This document shows, one piece after another, positions 34,901-46,245 of a stretch of DNA of 64,000 bases. Location of the stretch: contig NC_081411.1 of NCBI RefSeq assembly GCF_030272615.1, positions 832,244,160 through 832,308,159 on the forward strand, read 5' to 3'. The notes under the pieces are model-generated. The model was not told the DNA's origin and ran no database searches. It saw only the letters and a list, made by a program, of their open reading frames with translations. Source of the stretch: Cryptomeria japonica. Its lineage: Eukaryota > Streptophyta > Pinopsida > Cupressales > Cupressaceae. Both the position numbers and the translations under genes were made by a program. Positions within the stretch are counted from its first letter, which is position 1. Each line of letters starts with the position of its first letter.

Positions 34901-37900
34901 CATTCCCAGTAACCGTGAGGCTACTCCCTCTTCGGCATACATTGACCCTGAGTCATTAAAACCCTCGACATCCAAACAAGGTGAACTTAGAGGTAAGTTT
35001 CAAGACAAAGGCATGGGAGAATACACTTTGAATCAGACAATGTTTTTACGACAAGTCATGAGCTCTCCAAAAGAATATGGGAGGCCACATCCTAACAAGC
35101 AAATCTCCATCATGATACTCAGATGGGATCCTATCATCTTTCAAAGATGGGGCGAACTAGAAGAAGAAAATTTATATAAAATGCTCTATAGAGACATTGA
35201 AGAGGACACACAAGATCAAATTATTATACCCTGTGAGAACTATGGCAAAGGCTTCAAAATTCTACAAAGATTTGGGTATGATGCAAAAAGCCCTCTCGGG
35301 TTACGCAAAGAAGGTGTCATGGAGCCCTTACAACCTGAGCTAACTGCAAGAAGGGAACGCTCCAAGGGACTTGGTTTTCTGAATTCCAAGATTCACAATA
35401 AAAGAACAAAAGAGGCATGGCGAATCAAAGTGGCCGAAGTTCAACAAGAGGATTATTATTCCATAGATTCTAATAAGTGGGAATGGGGTTCAGACAAATC
35501 CTCCAGTGACTATGAGCTCACCGAGACATTCAGAGAGCCAGATGAACCTACAGAGGAGGAGGAATTTTACAAAAAGTTCAGAGTTGGTCAAGAACCAACC
35601 CATAAGGATCCCGCACAGTCTTCGTTTCAAGGTCCTAGGTTGAAATCGCATAGGATGAGGACACCTGTCCCAGAAGGCGCTACTAGTGATGACAATTTGG
35701 ATTCATTCACGATCGAAACTGATGAGGAGAGTGCCATCGATGACCTCGACGATTGCCTTGACATACCTGAATATAACCACATCTTCACTCTTTGTCCAGC
35801 AAACTCTGAAAACACTAATGACCTTCCCCTTGTTCACCCCCAACTCATTGACTGGGATCATGAAGGACCAGCACAATTTGATACATTTCAAAATGACGAA
35901 GCTATAGTCGACTATCTTGGCATTCGAGATGATCTTCCCCCTGGAGACCACAAAGCAGGATACACCATAGAACTCAACAACATGGCATACTTCGGTGAGG
36001 GTGTCGGGCCTTCTAGTCGCAAAAATGTGAAAATAAGAACAAAACAAGGGTCTTATGGCGAAAACCACACTGTGGCGCTATCTGACTCCAAAAAAGTAAA
36101 AAGAAAGGACGTATCTGAGGGTGAAAACCTCTCTGAGGCACCCGAAGATGGAAGACTCGACATTCTCCCAGCGTCATATGAGGAAAAGTCATCCATGCTG
36201 ATAGAGGAAACTATAAAGACAAACATCGGTATGGAAGAAGTTCCACACAACATATTCTTAGCTCAATCTTTGACAGAGTCCGAAAAGGAAAAATTCATAA
36301 GCTTCTTTAAGGAACGAGAAATCAACTTTGCATGGTCATACGCTGATATGCCTGGATTGGATCCGGATTTGGTAATGCATCATTTGACAGTCAAACCGGG
36401 GGCAAAGCTAGTAAAGCAAAAATTAAGGAAAATGCACCCACGAGTGGCATTACTAGTCAAAGCAGAGCTGGAGAAATTATTGGATGTCGGATTCATACGC
36501 CCAATTGATTATCCCGAATGGATTTCCAATTTAGTACCTGTCAGCAAACCAGATCACAGTATCCGAATATGTACAGACTTCAGAGATATCAACAAAGCTT
36601 GTCCGAAAGATGACTTCCCATTACCAAACATTGACTTGATCGTTGATCTCACAACAGGTCATGAAATGCTATCTTTAATGGACGGATTTTCTGGATATAA
36701 TCAAATCAGGATTGCGCCTGAAGATCAACATAAAACATCATTCACTTGTCCATGGGGAACCTTCTGTTGGAATGTCATGCCTTTTGGGCTGAAAAATGCA
36801 GGCGCTACTTATCAAAGAGCGATGACCACTATTTTTCATGATCTCATGCACATAACAGTGGAAGATTATGTTGATGATCTCTTAGGAAAATCAATAGACA
36901 GAGATACACACTTGGACATACTTTCAGTTGTCTTTGATCGGCTGGAAAAATACAAAGTAAGATTAAATCCAAAGAAATGTGTCTTTGGAGTAACCTCAGG
37001 GAAGCTCCTAGGATTCATTGTGTCTAAAAGAGGAATCGAGGCCGATCCAACAAAAGTCAAGGCTATCTTGAACATGCCGCCACCGAGGAACATCAGTCAA
37101 CTTCGATCTTTACAAGGGAGACTCCAATCCATACGAAGATTCATAGCGCAACTTGCAGATAAGTGTAATCCTTTCCAGCACCTGCTACACAAAAACATCA
37201 AGTTCAAATGGGATGAGAACTGTCAACAGGCTTTTCAGGCGCTCAAAGATTATCTTTTGAACCCACCAGTTTTGATGCCACCAATTCCAGATCAACCTTT
37301 GTTACTCTACATATCAGCTACTCCAATGGCACTGGGGGCACTCTTAGCACAACAAATACCTGACGGCAAGGAAAAAGCAGTATACTATATCAGTCGCACA
37401 CTGGTGGGATATGAGCTAAATTACACACCAATCGAGCGTGCCTGTCTCGCTGTGGTCTTTGCTTCACTAAAATTACGTCATTATATGCTCACTCACAAGA
37501 CTAAGTTGATTGCTAGAATTGATCCACTAAAATATCTTCTCAACAAAGCTACACTTACTGGGCGGCTGGCCAAGTGGGTAATGATTCTGAGTGAATTTGA
37601 CATCGAGTACGTAGACAGAAAAGCAATAAAAGGACAAGCAATTGCAGATCAATTGGCAGATGCTCCCATGATAGATGATGTTCCTCTACAGTCAGAATTT
37701 CCAGATGAAGCAATTTTAACAATATCACATGTGAAGCCATGGCAACTATACTTTGATGGCTCATACACACAGCATGGAGCAGGAGCGGGTATACTCTTTA
37801 TAACTCCTCAAGGTGATTCTATACCAAAATCATACCGCTTATCATTTCCTTGCACCAACAATATAGCGGAATATGAGGCATTAACAACTGGATTAAGAAT

Positions 37901-39488
37901 TGCAGTTCAGTGGAAGATCCAGGAACTTCGTGTTTTTGGGGATTCTCAACTTGTCATCCGTCAAGCAACTGATGATTACCAAACAAAAGATGAAAAGCTA
38001 ATGCCTTACAAACAACTGGTAGATGATTTGAAACAACACTTCACAAAGATAGATTTTGAGCAGATACCAAGAGAACAGAATCGTGCTGCAGATGCCATGG
38101 CTACGATTGCTTCGCTCATTGATCTACCACAAAATGAGACCTGCTATGAGTTCCTGGTAGATAATCTGCTGATTCCTTCATATGAGATCACTCCTACAGA
38201 AATGATATGTGTTGTTGGTCCTGAATCCCAGTTATATGGTTCCATATTCACATACCTTCGCGACAATATCTTACCTCCCGATCTATCGAACAACCAACGC
38301 CACACTTTCATTCGCCAATCCTCTCGATACGTCATTCTAGCTGATATCCTATACCGACGAGGTCTAGATGGCACCCTTCTTAGATGTTTAGAGAGTGACG
38401 AAGCTCAGATTGCGTTATGAGAAGTGCATGAAGGGATATGTGGTCCGCATACTAGTGGTCCTACCTTGGCCAAGAAACTCATCAGGACTGGATATTACTG
38501 GCCTACTATGGAAAAAGACTCATATCAGTTTGTCAAGAAGTGTAAGTAGTGTCAAATTCATGGAGACCTCATACATGCACCAGCACAAGAACTACAACCA
38601 CTTGCATCTCCTTGGCCCTTTTGTCAGTGGGGACTTGATCTCATAGGCAAGATTCACCCTCCTTCTTCCAACGGTCATAAATTCATTATCATAGCCACAG
38701 AGTATTTCACAAAGTGGATTGAAGCCGTGCCTCTCACACAAGTTACTGGGAAACAAATCGCTACCTTCATTTTGAACTACATCATTTGCCGATATGGGAT
38801 TCCTACTTCCATTATTACTGATAACGGGCGTCCCTTCAAGAATCAGGCTGTTCGTGAACTCTGTGACCACTTCCATATCTCTCATCATTTCTCCACACCA
38901 TATTACCCCCAAGGTAATGGCCAAGCTGAGGCGTCTAACAAAACAATTCTCAAAATCCTTAAAAAGACAGTCGACGATGCTGGCCATAACTGGCATATCC
39001 AACTCAATCCTGCACTTTGGGCCTACCATACAAGTGTCCGCACACCTACAGGAGCTACACCTTACTCACTTGTCTACGGCGCTGAAGCCATCTTGCCTAT
39101 TGAGGTCGAGTTACCTTCTCTACGGGTCTCCTTGAGAAACATAATCAACGATGAAGATTACAGGGTCTCTCGCTTACAAGAACTAGAACTGCTGGAGGAA
39201 CGAAGACACACTGCTTTTAATCATCTCAAGGCTTACCAACAAAGAATGAGTCGCAGCTACAATCACAAAGTTAAGCCTCGCACATTTGAAGTAGGTGACT
39301 TAGTCCTCAGAGAGAACCCCAAGAATCAGCAAGACAGAGATAAGAAGGGCAAGTTCGAACCAAACTGGCTTGGTCCTTACATCATTACAGTGGTATATGG
39401 ATCTGGGGCATATCAGCTCTCAACTACAGAAGGTGAACCTTTGGAGGATCCTATCAACAGCATGCACCTTCGCAGGTTCTACACATAG
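31980..39488 (+). pseudogene. Tat gag-pol polyprotein, one frame with two stops
   Basis: A 2,502-codon frame from ATG 31980 to TAG 39486-39488, broken only by TGA 38418-38420 and TAG 38547-38549. Domains by residue: disordered Gln/Pro-rich N-terminus (1-330), gag capsid-like domain (about 335-470), CEFHKRKGHKTSNC zinc-binding-like motif (about 610), protease with LIDGEAG (about 848) and LGRPW (about 923), G-patch-like segment (about 1088-1135), RT (about 1490-1700) with YVDD (about 1629), RNase H (about 1770-1870), second archaeal-type RNase H (about 1920-2045: YFDGS, AEYEAL, GDSQLV, NRAADAMA), integrase HHCC (about 2145-2190), DDE core (LDLIG, ITDNG, NGQAEAS) and a GPY-type end. All recognisable catalytic motifs are present; both stops look like single C-to-T changes. 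Confidence 0.95.
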
Positions 39489-41188
39489 CTCATCAGAATA
39501 TCCTAATTCAAAAATACAAAAAAAAATAAAAATTATAAAACAAAAAAATCGTTACTTGGTGAAAACCTGGCAAACAGGCGCCTTGTGACACAAAAAAAAA
39601 TTGAAAAAATCGAAAAAAGTAAAGAGAAATAATTTCGTCCAACAGTGAAAACCACTTCGGTGGCGCCCTGGGCAAGTACCATGGTGAAAACTGGGTCACC
39701 AGCGCCATGCGTAGAGACTTTGCTCCTCCCTCCTTCAGGATTCTCTTTCATCCTTTCACTTTGCACACACTCACGACCAATTCATCCACAATAAACTTAC
39801 CCAGTCCCATCATGGCTTGTTATTGATCTACCCCAAGATCGGTTAGCCATTCATAATAAACCTCCCTTTTCGCCTCCCTTTCCATCCATAATAAATCAGA
39901 TCCTATCTGTGACTACGGCCAAATCCTACGTCTAGTAATGGGTGTGGAATTGAGAACATCACATGTTTCGAGGAGTACAGTTTCTTCCAGCTTCCTTCAA
40001 GTCTATCCGCGCATAGATCCGCAATAAAGCAACATTTGCATCGAAGATCCGCAATAAAGTTTCATCTTCTCCGCAATAAAGTATCAGTTTCATGGATTCA
40101 GTCAGTTTCAGATGAGAGACAGCAGCAACAATGAGCTTCAACAAAATCAAATCTTTCAACAGACTCAGACAACATATGGTTCAGTGCTATCTATCCTTTT
40201 TGTGAAAGTGAACATTGTGACCACAATCGAATAAGACTTAAACAAGTGACAAGAGACACTAAACTTGAGGACTACAGTGGATGTTGGTGTTGAGTCTTGG
40301 TTTTCTTTTGATTTTATCTTCTTGGTGACATGTCTTTTAGCTTTTCTAGGATGTCTTTGACTAGAGATTCTATCTCCAGGATGTCTTTGACTAGAAAGGC
40401 GAGGATGGGGTATCGTCACCTATTTGTATTTGCTGTCTGTGGATTGTCTCTTAGTAATGCTATGACTTGTCCAAGGATATGAGGACACTGTGAGTCTAGT
40501 ATGAACTGGGGCATTCCTTGTTTGTGACTGTCTTATCTCCATGCAAATAGGTACAATGACTTTCTGGGCCGAACAAATGCCTCGATTGTCATAATAAAGC
40601 TCAATGATGATAACGCACAAGAAGCTCTTTCATGTTCATATCTTCTGTCTTCCATCCCCCTTTCTTTATTGACTTCCATCGTCCTTCTTGAGTCTGCGTA
40701 GCCCGCTATCACATGACTGAGTATAATGACACACCAAAAATATTTGCATTTCATATAGTTACACCTACATCACCACATATAAGCATTTCATACATACATA
40801 TAGATATCACAATTGCATCACATCTCGCATACAACACATGTTAGCACATCTCACATTTTCATTATGTAAATAATCATTTGCATTTTCATATTCATTTGCG
40901 TTACATACATTCACATTTGCATCATGTATCACATATACAACATAAAAGAACAAAAATATATTGCATTGCATCATATTTGCATCCATATCATAAGCATCAC
41001 ATAAGAACATCTCATCACATAAGGTACACATCCATATAGCTGCCGCAAAAAAAATGATGAATCATCTCATATATAATCAAAAGTGTCATGATACAATGAT
41101 GTCAAAAAATCATATGGCTACAAAATCACCTGAGGGTATCTACAATACAAAAATGGTACAAATACTGATACAAGGGAGCCCTCTATGG
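39489..41188. other. Spacer between convergent gag-pol and antisense PMD gene
   Basis: No supportable gene. 39640-39710 has a GTGAAAACC...GGTGGCGCC segment conserved in Tat A. 39980-40090 has four GCAATAAA words. 40740-41040 is a run of CATCACAT, CATTTGCAT and ACATATC-like words, also seen in Tat A. It probably holds the 3' ends of both transcripts; AATAAA words are frequent (for example 39790, 39850 and 39890). Confidence 0.5.
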
Positions 41189-43167
41189 CTATGATGAACT
41201 CCCTCCCTCGGAGCTGCCTGGCCTCGACGGACGCTGAGCTGTAGATGGACTTGCTCTGGGATCACCCTGCCTGTCTGGTGGTGGTGGAGGACCCATGACC
41301 CCACCACTAGATGCCTGCCTCTTGCGACTCCCTCTCGTAGCCGTCGCTGTACACGATGGTCTATGGAAGCTCCTCGCCCGCTGATCCGCTGGCACTGCAC
41401 CATAGTAGAGGTCCCTCCAATAACCTATCTCCTCTCCGGCTCGCAGCACATATGCATAGCCTGCCCCTGCATCCTCTGCCGCTTGCCTCCCTGCCCTCAG
41501 AGCTGTCTCGGCCTCAGTATATCGCTGGATGGTCTGGTCCCTCTCTCGCTCTGTATCTCAGAGCCTGATCCTGAGGTGATCCCTCTCCCGCTCCAACTCC
41601 TGGATCTCGTCTGCCTGGCCCTGGCAGATCTCTCTCAGCTCTAGCAGCTCATCCTCCTCAGGATCTCCACCCTCAGCCTCTGCCTGTGGCTCCTCCTCTG
41701 CAGGTGCCTACACCTGTGCCTCCCCCTGTACCTGTCTAGGTGCCTGAACTGGTGCCTGTCTCTGTACATGCCGGGGAACCTGTACCTGTGCCTGTACTGG
41801 AACCTGTCTCTGCACCTGTCCCTGCCTCTGTCCCTGTGCTATTGATACCTGCAGGGGCAATCCACCTCGACCCCTCACCACCTAGGCTGCTCCCTCCTGT
41901 CCTCCCTCCCTCCGAGGTGCGACCCACCTCTCCTCCACTACTCCCCTCCGCCTCCGTCGGCCCCTACCTCCATCCCCTCCAACCTCTCCCTCCAGCAGCT
42001 CTCCAGGATCTGTCAACCTCGAAAATGGATGCTCTGCCCAATACGCAGCATACTCTGCATCTATCCCTGCATCCTCCACCTCTGGCCACATATCCCAAGG
42101 TAGTGGCATCATCTCTGTCATCTGTGTCATGACCTGATCATACGATAATAGCGGTCCGAACTGTGCCTGATCTCTGACTGTACGGGCATACATGCCTGAG
42201 CCTCGTGGCATCCTCTGAATCCGGCCGAACTGCCTGCCAACCCTGTCAACCAACTGCGCCTCTAAAATATAGGGCGTCCGCCCAATCAAATACCTTCTCC
42301 TGAATGTATAGGGCAGCTCCACGGCATCATCCTCCCACTCCTCGCACCCCAGGTACGGCCTCCAGATGACTGTATCAATATCATCTATAACACACCTCCA
42401 GTGCTCCCGTCGACCAATCCGAGGCTGTGACGTAATCATATCATACAAATGTACAAAGCTCCGCCCATGTCCTCCGCCCCTGAAATGAATAGGCCATGTG
42501 ATAGGAAGGTGCTCATATGCCCACACCTGTAACAGAGTCACTCTGCAGCCCAGTCCCACTGATCCGTGATAAACGAACTGATGCAGCTCATAGTATAAAT
42601 GTGCCAAGACACATGGCCCCCATGCATATCTAGTGTGCTCAGTCACCAGTATCTCCAGTGCTCCTCCCCAGCCCACTGCCAACCCCCGTGTCGCCCTGTC
42701 CGGACACAAGAAACCACTGATGGCTCCTCCAATAACAGCTGGTAATGCTAAACCTGTCGCGGTCATGGTATCCCATGCCACGTGACCTGCTCTCATCTCC
42801 AACTCGGGATCCTGGAATACCCGTCTCAGAGCCTCCCTGTCTCCATCTCAATCATATGGAATCAGCTCTCCATCGATCGGTATGTGCAGTATCCTATAGA
42901 CATCCTCGAGTGTCACTGTCATCTCCCCCATAGGTAAGTGAAACGTGCAAGTCTCGGAGTGCCATCTCTCTGCCAACGCAGTCAGCAAACCCATGTTTGC
43001 CCGAAACTCGGGCACATATAGCACATGTTTGAGACCCATCTCCTCAATAGCAATCCTGTCCTGAATCGACAACTCTGGTCGCAATCTCTGTGTCGACGGG
43101 AATCTCTCTCGTGACTCCAGCATAGGCAGATACTCCTGCAGTCAACCAATCAATCATATCAGTTATC

Positions 43168-43410
43168 GTGGCATTCACTGTTTATCACATAATGCTACTT
43201 GCTATCTAAATGCATTTGGCTATCTATCCTAGTGACACTCACTGTTCATCACAAAGTGTTGCTATCTATCCTAGTAGTGCTCCCTGTTCATCACAAAGTA
43301 CTACGTGTGTGACATTCCCTGTTCATCACAAAGTGTTACTCACATTCGCACTCCCTGTTCATCACAAAGTGCTGCCTATCTTGGTGCTCCCTGTTCATCA
43401 CAAAGTGCCT
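43168..43410. repeat. Six-copy imperfect repeat in the PMD intron
   Basis: CTGTTCATCACAAAGTG or a close variant occurs six times at irregular 35-75 bp steps, with CCTAGTRGTGCTCC-like spacers. It sits near the acceptor end of the intron. A half copy (TGTTCATCATAAA) follows near 43483. Confidence 0.8.
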
Positions 43411-43539
43411 TGATCTATCCTAGTCTTCCTAGAGGACATGCTTGAGTGTATCCTCTCAGCAACTTATCCAATCGACAGCGTATGTTCATCATAAAACTGC
43501 CGATTTGACCTAAAAGACCAAAACCATGCATTTTTGACA

Positions 43540-43815
43540 CACAAACGCGCTTTAAACTCATAAACACGCTTATAGACTGCACAAACGCGCTTCTGCAACA
43601 CAGATGCGCTTTCTGAACACATTCGTGCCTAAATCCTTCATAAACACGGCCAGGGAACATAGACGCCCCCTAAAGGGCACAAACGCGTCTGGAATTTGCA
43701 AACGTGCCCGCATTCATCACAAACGCGGTCCCAGGCATAGACGTGCCTGGACCCGACACAGACACGCCTGTTGGACACAGACGCGCCTGGCACTGACATA
43801 GACGCGGTTCTACGT
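43540..43815 (-). repeat. GCGTCTGTG-like repeat in the PMD intron
   Basis: On plus the words are CACAGACGCGCC, CATAGACGCCCC, CACAAACGCGTC, CATAGACGTGCC and similar, about ten degenerate copies. On minus (the PMD sense) they read GCGTCTGTG/GCGTCTATG/GCGTTTGTG, like the repeats in the gag leader at 29863-30120 and 31325-31490. Confidence 0.75.
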
Positions 43816-44317
43816 TTTTGCATTTTTTCACTACCCTATTCCTAGCGCATTTATTGCTACCTATTGAGCATTAATGACAAAAGTTGAAATGCGTGAAAGC
43901 ACAAGGAGGTTTTCGGGTACTTACCGGCTCTCCTGCATCTGCTGGTCGCTGAAATAGGCAAACGTGGTCGAATCTATGAACGAAGGCCATCGCTGCTGAC
44001 TGCTGCTGCTCTTTTCTCGCTCTGCACTATGATCTTGTAAGGGTGTAGTTGACAATGAGGATGTCTTTTGCCCGTGGTCTATCTTATAGCCTACCCTAGC
44101 CCTCGCCCTCATTTCCCGAGTCAGTATTCTTCATCCCGTGACTCTGTCACTTTATCCGGTCTGTCCATTCTAGCCTTTCTTTCTTATCGAGAGATTGTCT
44201 GCAATCTTTTCAGACATTTTCATCCAATCTCTCGAGGGGGCATATCATTCCCATTCTGGGGCAACTCTGTATCAGTTCATCTTATCTTCTTTGAAACAAC
44301 GCGACAAGCCGCATTGT

Positions 44318-44334
44318 CTCAAAGAGGGGCAAAA
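44318..44334 (+). other. Polypurine tract of the young Tat element
   Basis: CTCAAAGAGGGGCAAAA abuts the 3' LTR start TGTAGACA. Confidence 0.8.
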
Positions 44335-45113
44335 TGTAGACACTCAAAATTGTCATGTCTAATTAAATAAATATTTTATTTATTTAATTATCTAAGCCTA
44401 ATTCTTCTATTAATTAAATAAATCTTTATTTATTTAATTAATTCATTTATCCTCTTCTATCCTTATTTCTCATTTAAATAAATACATTTATTTATTTAAA
44501 TTATCCCTTTCCTAAATTAAATAAATATTTTATTTATTTAATTGATCCCACTTCTTCTATTAATTAAATAAATCTTTATTTATTTAATTAATTCATTATC
44601 TTTTTCTACACATGACACATGTCATTCATCTCTTAATTCATACACTACCTACCTCTTTCATTATTTTGGTATTTCTTTTACCTACCCTCTAATCCTAGCC
44701 GACCTCTCTTTTTACACCTCTCAATCTTAACCCTCCATTTCTTATTATGTCTTCTATTTAAGGAGATGCTTCCTTCATTGTCAAACCCTAATGACTAATG
44801 ACTGATTTTGGAGTACTTGGCTACACTACGATCCTACTTGCAACCACATTCTGTTCTTTGTTGAGCTCTTGTGCATATAAAAATCTGAGAGCAAATATAT
44901 CAAGCAAGATCAATGGAGATAGGAAGAATGGAGATCAAAACCCTATTGGACATGTGATGGTATAATCTTTGTGATTTTGAGTTATTTGCATTGTCTTAGG
45001 TAATCTTCATATGTTATGGTGGATCTTTGTTCATTGTTAGGCTAGGGTTTAGTGGTTGGATTCATTTAGCCTTTCAATATTGTTATTATTGTTATCCATT
45101 TTCACCATAAACA
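44335..45113 (+). repeat. 3' LTR of the young Tat element
   Basis: 779 bp, with the same ends and length as the 5' LTR; two transitions distinguish them by eye. Followed by CTACT, the probable target duplication. Confidence 0.93.
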
Positions 45114-46245
45114 CTACTAACAATATCATACTTATATCTCTCCTCTAGGTGGTCATCACAATAATTACATTCCTCTTGAGGATCAACATAATAACTATGT
45201 TCCTCCACCCAATGGTAAATGTCATGCTTATATCCCTCCTCCACGTTGTCATTACAATTGATACATTCCTCCTCCTCCTCCACTTGATGGCTTAGGAATA
45301 GGTATGACTCAAGTAGACATGGCACAACCCAATGGGGATTTTCAACAACAAATACAAGAATTGGCTAGCATACAAACATGCATTCTTATCAAGAATTATA
45401 TACTTATTGTCCTTATCCTTTTGATAGGTCTATACCCTTGCCACCTTCCCCCCCCCCAAATTTGATGTGCCTAAATTTGACAAGTACAAGAGAAAATTTG
45501 ATCCTCAGGATAATATTAGATAGTTCTTTACTGCTTGTATAGAGGTGGCTCACAATGATTCTTATCTTATACACCTCTTTCCATGTAGCCTAGGTGGACA
45601 AGTTATGAAGTGGTTTTGCTAATTGCCTCCTGGGGTGAGTTGTTTGAGAAATTCATTACACACTTCTCCTATAATATTGAGTATGAGGTTTCCCTAAAAA
45701 CTTTATGTAACACTAATAAACGTAATGGAGAATCCTTTTCATCCTTTTTGCAAAGATGGAGAAGTTTGGCTAGTCATTGCCCATGTCATGTTCCATAAAA
45801 GCAAATTGTTGAGATATTCACACAAAACCTAAATCGTGAGAATAGATTTGAGCTTTTTAAACTATGTTTGACCATATTCCATGAAGTTATGAAAAGGGTC
45901 TATCCATTAAATATATCTTCCTTGAGCAAGGGACCATTAAGATCTACAAAGATAACAAGGATGACCCTAGTAATAAACAAACCCCACTTTTGGAATAAGA
46001 ACAAGAACACTGTTAATGATGGGGTTATAGATGCAAACATAGTTAAGATGACTCATCCTTTGATAAGATTTTTAGGAGCCCACTCTTCAAACAATCAAGT
46101 TAGTACTCAAAGGACAATAAATCCCATGTTGTAAAGAAAGTTTACACTTTTGGGCAAACCCATTGAGTCAACATTGTAAAAGTTTGTTGCTAATAAGCTC
46201 ATTACAATTTCAAAATATAAACCATTTTAATCTTGGGGTCAAACC
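45114..46245 (+). pseudogene. Tat B gag, piece 3
   Basis: Starts with a Pro/Tyr/His/Asn-rich segment and continues into a capsid-like region matching the young gag in order: FDKYRG-like near 45475, then FITHFSYNIE near 45650, TLCNT and GESFSSFLQRWRSLASHCPC near 45730-45785. Next come HFWNKNKNTVNDGV near 45985 and LVANK-like sequence near 46185. Several frameshifts and stops. It breaks off at the Copia insertion at 46246 and resumes at 63720 with WWND...CEYH. Confidence 0.85.

Larger units (their letters stand above)
41189..43990 (-). pseudogene. Antisense plant mobile domain (PMD) gene with one intron
   Basis: Exon 1 is 43990-43925: ATG in a good context (GCGATGGCC) after an in-frame stop, 22 codons, ending at CCG|GTAAGTAC. 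The intron is 43924-43136 (789 bp) and ends TTGACTGCAG. Exon 2 runs from 43135 to TAG 41189-41191 and stays in frame with exon 1. PMD hallmarks in exon 2: LTALAERWHSETCTFHLP, GEMTVTLEDVYRIL and IDGELI. A Gln/Val-rich repeat follows (about 41870-41715), then a Glu/Arg-rich coiled-coil-like stretch and a Pro/Ser-rich tail. In-frame stops: TGA 42848-42850, TAG 41882-41884, TAG 41708-41710 and TGA 41558-41560. PMD proteins include plant MAIN/MAIL-type nuclear factors and transposon-carried forms; the role here is unknown. Confidence 0.85.
28972..45113 (+). mobile_element. Young, complete Tat-lineage Ty3/gypsy element (16.1 kb) with antisense PMD gene
   Basis: Two 779-bp LTRs (28972-29750 and 44335-45113) that differ at only two sites I could find. 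A primer-binding site follows the first and a purine tract (AAAGAGGGGCAAAA) precedes the second. Flanks CCACT and CTACT match at 4 of 5. Contents: 2.2-kb leader, a single gag-pol frame (31980-39488), a non-coding spacer, and an antisense PMD-family gene (41189-43990). Two RNase H domains place it in the Tat lineage, where antisense extra ORFs between pol and the 3' LTR are known. It lies in the gag of the older Tat B. Confidence 0.93.

Noticed and set aside
41339-41927. Plus-strand open frames rich in Pro and Leu
   Set aside because: They are the antisense shadow of the GC-rich PMD gene.
43168-43815. CRISPR-like array
   Set aside because: The spacing is irregular, the repeats are degenerate, and the context is a plant retrotransposon intron.
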